Shown here piece by piece: positions 58,403-64,000 of a stretch of 64,000 bases of DNA. The notes beneath the pieces are model-generated. The model was not told where the DNA came from. It saw only the letters and a program-made list of their open reading frames with translations, and made no database searches. Numbering within the stretch: position 1 is the stretch's first letter; each line of letters begins with the position of its first letter. The stretch covers positions 16,981,590 through 17,045,589 of the forward strand of contig CM055109.1 in the NCBI GenBank assembly GCA_029204225.1, written 5' to 3'. Source of the DNA: Diphasiastrum complanatum. Taxonomy: Eukaryota > Streptophyta > Lycopodiopsida > Lycopodiales > Lycopodiaceae. A program made the translations under genes and the position numbers.

Positions 58403-59497
58403 TTAGCGTGACGGATCCAAGCACACGTTTTCTTTTGCAGTTTTGAGAAGCTTCAAAAGAGTCGAAACTTGGGTCGTCTTGCACTGGACTTTCAAAATTT
58501 GCTCGTGTGATTGAGCAACTCTTGATATAGATTCTTTTAACATCTCATTCCAATTACCTATCTCAACGTCTTCATCGAAATCAAACATAGAAAAATTTGA
58601 ATCATGTTGTCTAGAAGCATTTGAAAGCAATGCTATAGAAGATGCGCTTATTGTCTTTTTGGATTGTCTTGGCATTTGAGAAAGTCTACGGTGACAATGG
58701 GTAATAGCATTCACTTGAGATGGATTGCAGTGTCCATTTTCCACATCAACATTCGTCATTTGTATCAATAAATCTGAGCTAGACCCATTTTGCCCAAATA
58801 CATCATTATTAACCACATCGTCTATTGCAATTAGGATGTTCGAGCTGTATGCAGGTCGTGCCATATTATAACCAATTGCATCATCCATGCCTGTCAAGAC
58901 ATCAGAGTTGTACGAAGCTGGTCTTGTAACATTGCTATCAGTCACATCATGAGCATTGATATCATCCACACCGGTGAGAACATCTGAACTATACCTAGTC
59001 CGTTTGAAGTTTGTACTATTATTATGATTGACATCTTCCACGCCAGTGAGGAAATCAAAATTATATGTTGTTTTTGTTGATGTTCTCATGTCACGGTTGA
59101 AGGTAGTTGTACATTGCGTACTTGATGATCTGTTGTAATTGAGATCATAGTAAGTGTAATACTCATTCATTGTCTCGTTGAACGATACGTGCCTAGAATT
59201 TATAGCATGTAAAGAAAGCTTCGATACACACCATATCATCAATTTATTCGGTGAGTAAAATGGGACTCTGTCATCTGCCATGGCATTTTGAATGGTTCCT
59301 TCATTTGTTACCGATATTAATTTTACAGTGGCAAATAATTGATTTTCGTGAAAACGATAGTAACCTTTGAAGCTAGCTGAACAAATTATATTGCCATCAA
59401 AATCCATACAATCAACAATATCACTGTTGTTATAAATATGACATGCCAAGACTCCTAGATCATCAATCTTCACCACATCATTGTTATCCCACAACAA
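58403..59497 (-). CDS. Intact 364-codon ORF with internal repeats
   Basis: The longest unbroken frame of the 56-59.5 kb locus, ATG to stop. Residues 1-100 are a compact region with IDDLGVLACHIYNNSD and IICSASFKGYYRFHE. Residues 144-254 hold five diverged repeats of 21-27 residues around YNFDFLTGVEDV, YSSDVLTGVDDI, YNSDVLTGMDDA, YSSNILIAIDDV and SSSDLLIQMTNV. A basic/Ser stretch and an amphipathic helix with Lys/Glu (NWNEMLKESISRVAQ, VSTLLKLLKTAKENV) follow. Function is unknown. Because it lies directly upstream of the Cys block on the same strand, it is probably the N-terminal part of the transposase-like protein or a partner ORF of the element. No splice signal was fixed. Confidence 0.55.
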   Translation of the reverse strand: MLWDNNDVVKIDDLGVLACHIYNNSDIVDCMDFDGNIICSASFKGYYRFHENQLFATVKLISVTNEGTIQNAMADDRVPFYSPNKLMIWCVSKLSLHAINSRHVSFNETMNEYYTYYDLNYNRSSSTQCTTTFNRDMRTSTKTTYNFDFLTGVEDVNHNNSTNFKRTRYSSDVLTGVDDINAHDVTDSNVTRPASYNSDVLTGMDDAIGYNMARPAYSSNILIAIDDVVNNDVFGQNGSSSDLLIQMTNVDVENGHCNPSQVNAITHCHRRLSQMPRQSKKTISASSIALLSNASRQHDSNFSMFDFDEDVEIGNWNEMLKESISRVAQSHEQILKVQCKTTQVSTLLKLLKTAKENVCLDPSR

Positions 59498-60001
59498 TTG
59501 CCATTAAGTCCAACAAATTGTCATAAATGTCTCCAAGATGAGTGATGCAATGGACAATCCATCTTAAGCACCTTTGAAATACTCACCATGCATTTATTTG
59601 TGCCAATTTTGTGAAAGAAACACATCTGGCTTGGTTCAGTACTCAAAATTTGACCGAATGCAACGACTTTTTTCGGTATAACAAGACAATGTGGACATTT
59701 TTCTCACAATCATTTTCCATTGCTTGCCCTACACACACCCAGAGCAATTATAATGTCAACATACTTTGGAACATACATACATACATAGATGTAATGTAGC
59801 ACACAATGTAAATAGCTGGATAAATACACTCTTGATTCAAGACTCCTATAATTTTCTTTTTTGTAAATCTTGAAATCAACTTGTGTATTTTTTAGATTAT
59901 TTGTAGTTATTTTCACCCAACGGTTTTGAGATTGTTTGTAATTATTTTGAAATATTTTAATGTGTTTTAAATATCTTTATAAAATATTCATGGATTTTTC
60001 T
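59498..60001. other. No recognisable gene
   Basis: Possible promoter region of the minus-strand ORF. It contains TACATACATACATA (59774-59787) but nothing diagnostic. Confidence 0.35.
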
Positions 60002-60983
60002 TAGACCTTGAGCTGTAGTCCTTGGCTCTTGGCCCTCGGTCCTTAGCCCTTGGCAATTGGTCCTTAGACCTTGGCCCGTAACCCTTGGACCGTAGCCCTT
60101 GGTGCTTGGTCCTTAGCCCTCGCCATTGGTCCTTAAAGCTTGGCCCTTACCCCTTGCCACTTGGTCCTAAACCCTTGGACCGTAGCCCTTAGTCCTTAGA
60201 TCTTGGCCCTTAGCCCTTGGCCCTTAGCCCTTCGATTTTGGCTCTTAGTCCTTAGACCTTAGATCTTGGCCCTTACATCTTGGCTCTTAGTCCTTAGCCC
60301 TTAGATCTTGGTCCTTAGCCCTTTGGCCCTTACTCCCGAGCCCTCGACCCTCGGTTCTTAGACTTTCGTCCTTATACCTGGGTCCTTAGCCCTTGGCCCT
60401 TAGTTCTTAGCCGCTAGCCCTTAGCCCTTAGCTGCTGGTCCTTAGACCTTAGTCCTTAGCAGTCAGCAGTTGGCCCTTAGCCCTTGACACTTGGCCTTTG
60501 GTCCTTAGCCCTTGGCTCGTAGTACTTGGTGTTTGGTGCTTGGTCTTTAGCCCTTGGTCTTGAAGTCTTGGTCCTTACCCCTTGGCAATTGGTCCTTAGC
60601 CCTTGGGTTGTAACCCTTGGCCCTCACTTCTTAGCCCTTGGTCCTCGACCCTCAATTTTTAGACTTTGGCTCTTGGCCCTTGGTTCTTAGAACTTGGCCC
60701 TTAGTTCTTAGAGTTTGTTAGCCCTTAGTCCTTAGCCCTTTGTCATTAGGTCATGTCCCTTACCCCTTAGCACTTGGTCCTTAGCCCTTGGGCTATAGGC
60801 CATAGACCTTGGACCTAGGTCCTTAGTGGCCCTTATCCTTTGGCACTTGGTCCTTAGCCCTTCAGTCGCAGCCCTTAGACCAACATAGCCCTTAGTCATT
60901 GGCCATTTGTCCTTAGCCCTTGGCCCTTAGCCGTTGACCTTTTAGTTCTTAACCCTTTAGTCCATAGCCCTTGGCCCTTGGCT
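60002..60983. repeat. Degenerate heptamer array, about 140 units
   Basis: Nearly 1 kb built from 7-base words of the form CCTTAGC / CCTTGGC / CCTTAGT / CCTTGGT, in irregular alternation. On the other strand the unit is GGGCTAA/GGGCCAA-like. The pattern weakens by substitutions and small slips but continues over the entire interval. It does not match the plant telomere unit TTTAGGG. Confidence 0.9.
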
Positions 60984-61690
60984 TCCCACTTTTTATTTTT
61001 CTTGTAACTCTTGTTATTGTCTTTTATTATTTTTTCAAGGTTTTTCTTTTCTTAATTGCATGAATTTTATTTTCTACTATTTTTTTTTGCAAATTCAAAT
61101 ATTTTTTTATTAACATTTTTTATTCTATTTCTTAATATAATTATATTATTCTTTTATTTTGTAATTTTATTTTGATTTTATTCCATTTTTTTATATTTAA
61201 TTTATTGATGTTATTATTGTGTGTTGTTTTTATTATTCTTGATTTTATTCTAGTTTTTGTTTTAAATATTGTATTTTTTATTTTTATTTTTATTTATTTA
61301 TTATATTATATTGATATTTTATTAAGTATTCTATTTTTTATAGTCTTTTAATTTTTACATTCTATATTCTCGTTATTTTCTCATTTTTTTTTTATTACTA
61401 TTTTGATTATATTTTAATTATAATCTAATTAATTTAATTTTGAATTTTTAAATTTATTGATGTTATTATTATGTGATGCTATTTATTTATTCTTTTAAAT
61501 TTTTTTTCAATTTTGATTTTGATTTTTTATTTTTGATTGAAATTTTTGGTTTTTTGTTTGATTTTATTTTTTGATTTACTCTATCTACTATTGTATTTAT
61601 ATATCTATTTTTTTCTTTTATTTTTTGTGTTTTTATTTTATGATTTTTATTTTTATGTGGTAAGCAATTAGTGTTCTTCAGATTTAATTT
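60984..61690. repeat. T-rich low-complexity tract
   Basis: About 700 bases of TTTTATTTTT-like sequence, strongly T-rich on the plus strand with no coding frames. It continues directly from the heptamer array to the polypurine tract of the next feature. Confidence 0.85.
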
Positions 61691-61766
61691 TACTAATTTT
61701 CACTTTTGTGTCCTTAAAAGTTATTTATGTTTTGTTTGCATCTTTTATGTCTTATGAAAAACATAA

Positions 61767-61775
61767 GGGGGGGTG
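61767..61775 (+). promoter_or_regulatory. Polypurine tract
   Basis: AAGGGGGGG immediately before TGTTGGATTTATC. The combination identifies the start of a 3' LTR on the plus strand. Confidence 0.6.
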
Positions 61776-61977
61776 TTGGATTTATCTCCTCTACTCTCCT
61801 AAATCTTATGTTAATCTGTCTCCATTCATGCCACTGCATTTTTACTCATGTTGTCGCACAGTCTGCATATTTGAACTGTTTGACTCAAGAATTTTCACAG
61901 GTGAAAAACCTGACACTGTCACTGAAAAACCCGACACTGTCGCCTTTCCACCTTCGGGCCATCCTGAGCAACTAAGT

Positions 61978-62110
61978 GTTTTGCCATTAGAGGAGTTTTA
62001 AATCCAAAAAAGACCCTTTGTAAAGATACCTTTAATATTTTTTTTTTCAAATTTTGCTTACACATGGACCTATTAAAACACTCAAATTTGAAATCTATGT
62101 AACGTAGCTA
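61978..62110 (+). repeat. Copy of the gypsy 2 gag 3' border
   Basis: AGACCCTTTGTAAAGATAC and AAATTTGAAATCTATGTAACGTAGCT match the reverse complement of 52811-52925, in the same order and spacing. The translated end RSFKSKKDPL-stop resembles RSSKIKKDPL-stop of gypsy 2 gag. Confidence 0.8.
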
Positions 62111-62209
62111 ATTAGAATTGAAAAAAAAAAAAAGTTTTCTTAATAATGCTATAACATCGGGGGCAGCCCGCAAGCATGACACGTTATTCATAGTATAATA
62201 TGCAATTAT

Positions 62210-62351
62210 CATTGAAAATAACATAACTTTTTAACCGTAGCTCCGATTGAGACGAAAATTATACCGTTGAAAAGCCTCGACGAGAGCTTTCTAATATAAT
62301 AATTTTCGTTTCAATCGAAGCTATGGTGAAAAAGTTATGCTCTTTTCAATG
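62210..62351. repeat. 142-bp imperfect palindrome
   Basis: Arms of 70 and 71 bases meet at CTCG-A-CGAG (62276-62284). The arms share CATTGAAAA, GCATAACTTTTT-like, CGATTGARACGAAAATTAT and AAAGC words, with roughly 57 of 70 positions pairing. A transcript would form a long hairpin with almost no loop. Confidence 0.88.
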
Positions 62352-62650
62352 AACTACAAATGGTAATGCACATAGAATGATTAAGCATCGAAAATAGTGC
62401 GGGCAGAAATGAAAAAGAATTTGGGCTGAAAATGAATTTATTTAGGTAATTTACATTATTAAACTTTGTCAATCTACATGGCATTCCTTAAAGGAACTTT
62501 TTTGGATTCAGAATTCCTCTAATGGACACTTCTAGAAAAGCGACAGTTGCACAGTCTGCATAAATACAAGTAAATTTAAACAGGCAAAAAATGTGACACT
62601 GCATTTTTACATGCAATTTATGACAGGTGAAAAAGCTGACAATGTGATCC

Positions 62651-64000
62651 TAGGCCCAAGAATAGTTCACAATAATAGCGCACTATGTGTTGTAATCTTA
62701 CTTAGCGAACCATGAGTATCAAGATGGAGCCATCAAAGCTCAATCATATGGATCAAGCAAGGCAAGTTGTCTTTGGCAACATTATGTATGCACTTAATAG
62801 TTTAATTGATGTATCTTCAAGTGCACAAAATGCCTTGGAATCCATGGCTTGGCATGATGTATAGTTTTTGAAGTGTGCTACATGTATATAGACACATTTG
62901 TGGAACATATTGTAAGAGACCCTTTAAGAGGTGGTGAAAGATCCTTCATGGAGACACTTCTAAAAGCATTCATTTATCTAGCAAGAGAGTTGTAAATAGA
63001 TCAAGCTCAATTTGAGGAGTGTGAAGAATTGCCAAAAATTGGCAAATCTAGCTTGATCAAAAACCATGTAGAATAGTGTAAATTGTGTACACAAGTGGGT
63101 CCCACACATGTGAGGCCATGATGCCACGTGGGAAACCCATCCTAGATTAGGTTAGGTCAAGTCTATAGGGTTGATCATGTCATTTGGTAGTGATTCCTAG
63201 ATTATAGGACCTACACCTAAGTTTAAGGTGAAAATTTGGCCAACTAGTCACCTACTAGGCATGACTCTAGGAATTAGGCTAGGGTTACAAATTAGGGCAA
63301 GAGAGCCAAGTTAAATTCCTTTGTATTTGATGATTTGAATACAAATTTTTTGGAAAACTCATCTCAAATTTAGAACATTTGCAAAATGCAACATTTTAAA
63401 AATAATCAATGATATATAAAAATTTAAGATTTAAAATTAAGGTGAATTATTGAAAAGTCTTAAAAGCTTTCAAAAATGGATTCTTTGTGGCATTTCCTGT
63501 TTTGAAATATTTTGTGTGCATTATCCATAATCAGCCTTATACCCATGCTTCATACCTAATTTATAACCATTGGTTATTAAGCTCTCTTGTCAAGATGTAT
63601 GACCAGCAAATAAATCCACATAGTAGAATTTCACATACCTGGAATTAGAAATTATAGGCTTAAAAAAAAATCATTGATTGAAACTGATGTGCTTAAAAAA
63701 AAACAATATATTCACACACACTAGTCCTCACCAAAACATTTCACTTATTGGAGCCAAGCTCCTAAGCAACATGTCTTTTTAAGATACTTTTTACAAGTGA
63801 ATTGCATATCCTAACTAAACAAGGTGACTAATAGAGTAGTGAAGATCATCATTAATTAGTAACTTGGTGGACTGTCTCATGTGCACATTCAAGATGAAGT
63901 TTTCCTCAAAAAAGTTTAACCAGAATAGATCTTGACGTTCAAGGTGGAAAAGTCCAATCTTTAAAAATTTGATGCCTAGTACGTACATTGTGAAAGTCCA
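62651..64000. other. No recognisable gene; possible LTR fragment
   Basis: AT-rich, without motif-bearing frames. Near 63020 the sequence TTTGAGGAGTGTGAAGAATTGCC looks like a polypurine tract followed by an LTR start of the type seen at 50.2 kb, but the similarity soon fades. The rest has poly-A/T runs only. Confidence 0.35.

Larger units (their letters stand above)
56073..59497 (-). mobile_element. Transposase-like locus with an inverted central segment
   Basis: Pieces of a single protein family lie side by side: N-terminal part minus (59497-58162), middle part plus (about 57373-58172), C-terminal part minus (57372-56073). Inverting the 0.8-kb middle would put all motifs in the order expected of the family, in which IIDGMD precedes DNCWREN and GHTHEDIDQ. 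The break points are at 57345-57420 and about 58170. I recall this motif set in uncharacterised DUF7869-type proteins of eukaryotes; the exact superfamily is not certain. No terminal inverted repeats were recognised. Confidence 0.6.
61776..62650 (+). repeat. LTR-like sequence with internal insertion
   Basis: Starts TGTTGGATTTATCTCCTCTA, as at 44614. After about 100 bp of match it carries GAAAAACCYGACACTGTC repeats, then 61978-62110 (inverted match to gypsy 2 gag end), then a palindrome. At about 62545-62640 it returns to text found at 44.73-44.85 kb (CAGTCTGCATAAATACAAGTAAATT, then GACACTG). The interval between is therefore probably an insertion into the LTR. Confidence 0.55.

Noticed and set aside
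60002-60983. Interstitial telomere
   Set aside because: The period is seven, but the unit (CCTTAGC/CCTTGGC) does not equal the plant telomere repeat CCCTAAA.

Overview
This is nuclear DNA from a land plant. It holds two recognisable spliced host genes: a plant calmodulin-binding IQD protein and a plant F-box protein. Both have short GT-AG introns. They lie in a dense layer of decayed plant retrotransposons (Ty1/copia, Ty3/gypsy, LINE), CACTA and other DNA-transposon fragments, and very long GA/CT microsatellites. The mixture of old, nested, truncated elements suggests a large-genome plant. A gymnosperm is my first guess, but nothing in the window proves it. No prokaryotic features, rRNA, tRNA or CRISPR array were seen.

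Layout. 0.5-2.1 kb: copia remnant (family A, +) with its 3' LTR. 3.95-9.45 kb: structurally complete but mutated copia element (family B, -) with paired LTRs, primer-binding site, polypurine tract and a tandem-repeat leader. 10.2-10.7 kb: unidentified membrane-protein-like ORF (-). 11.4-13.0 kb: 5'-truncated LINE with poly(A) tail (+). 13.7-15.4 kb: F-box gene (+), four exons. 15.4-19.4 kb: mostly non-coding. 18.4-25.7 kb: copia fragments, a 248-bp GA tract and a coiled-coil accessory-ORF remnant. 26.1-28.8 kb: another copia element (+). 28.8-35.7 kb: long gypsy element (-) with gag, PR, RT, RNase H, INT and an extra ORF after INT. 35.7-36.3 kb: tandem repeat carrying microsatellites. 36.9-37.7 kb: CACTA fragment. 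38.5-42.7 kb: IQD gene (+) with two G-box/ABRE motifs far upstream. 43.6-47.6 kb: copia remnant (-) with a triplicated segment and an embedded LTR-like piece. 48-51.1 kb: orphan exon, CT tract, LTR-like promoter, gypsy RT scrap, copia family A (-). 51.4-55.6 kb: second gypsy element (-) with tRNA-Asp-type primer site and a repeat-rich leader. 56.1-59.5 kb: unusual transposase-like gene whose central part is inverted. 60.0-61.0 kb: degenerate heptamer array. 61.8-62.7 kb: LTR-like sequence with a 142-bp palindrome. 62.7-64 kb: nothing clear.

How the genes relate. The two host genes are independent: one is a putative SCF ubiquitin-ligase adaptor and the other a calmodulin target at microtubules or membranes. 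Everything else is selfish DNA in various stages of decay. The most interesting material is the transposase-like locus at 56-59.5 kb, the accessory ORF shared by two retroelement remnants (19.4 and 30.2 kb), and several non-coding repeat arrays inside element leaders or spacers.
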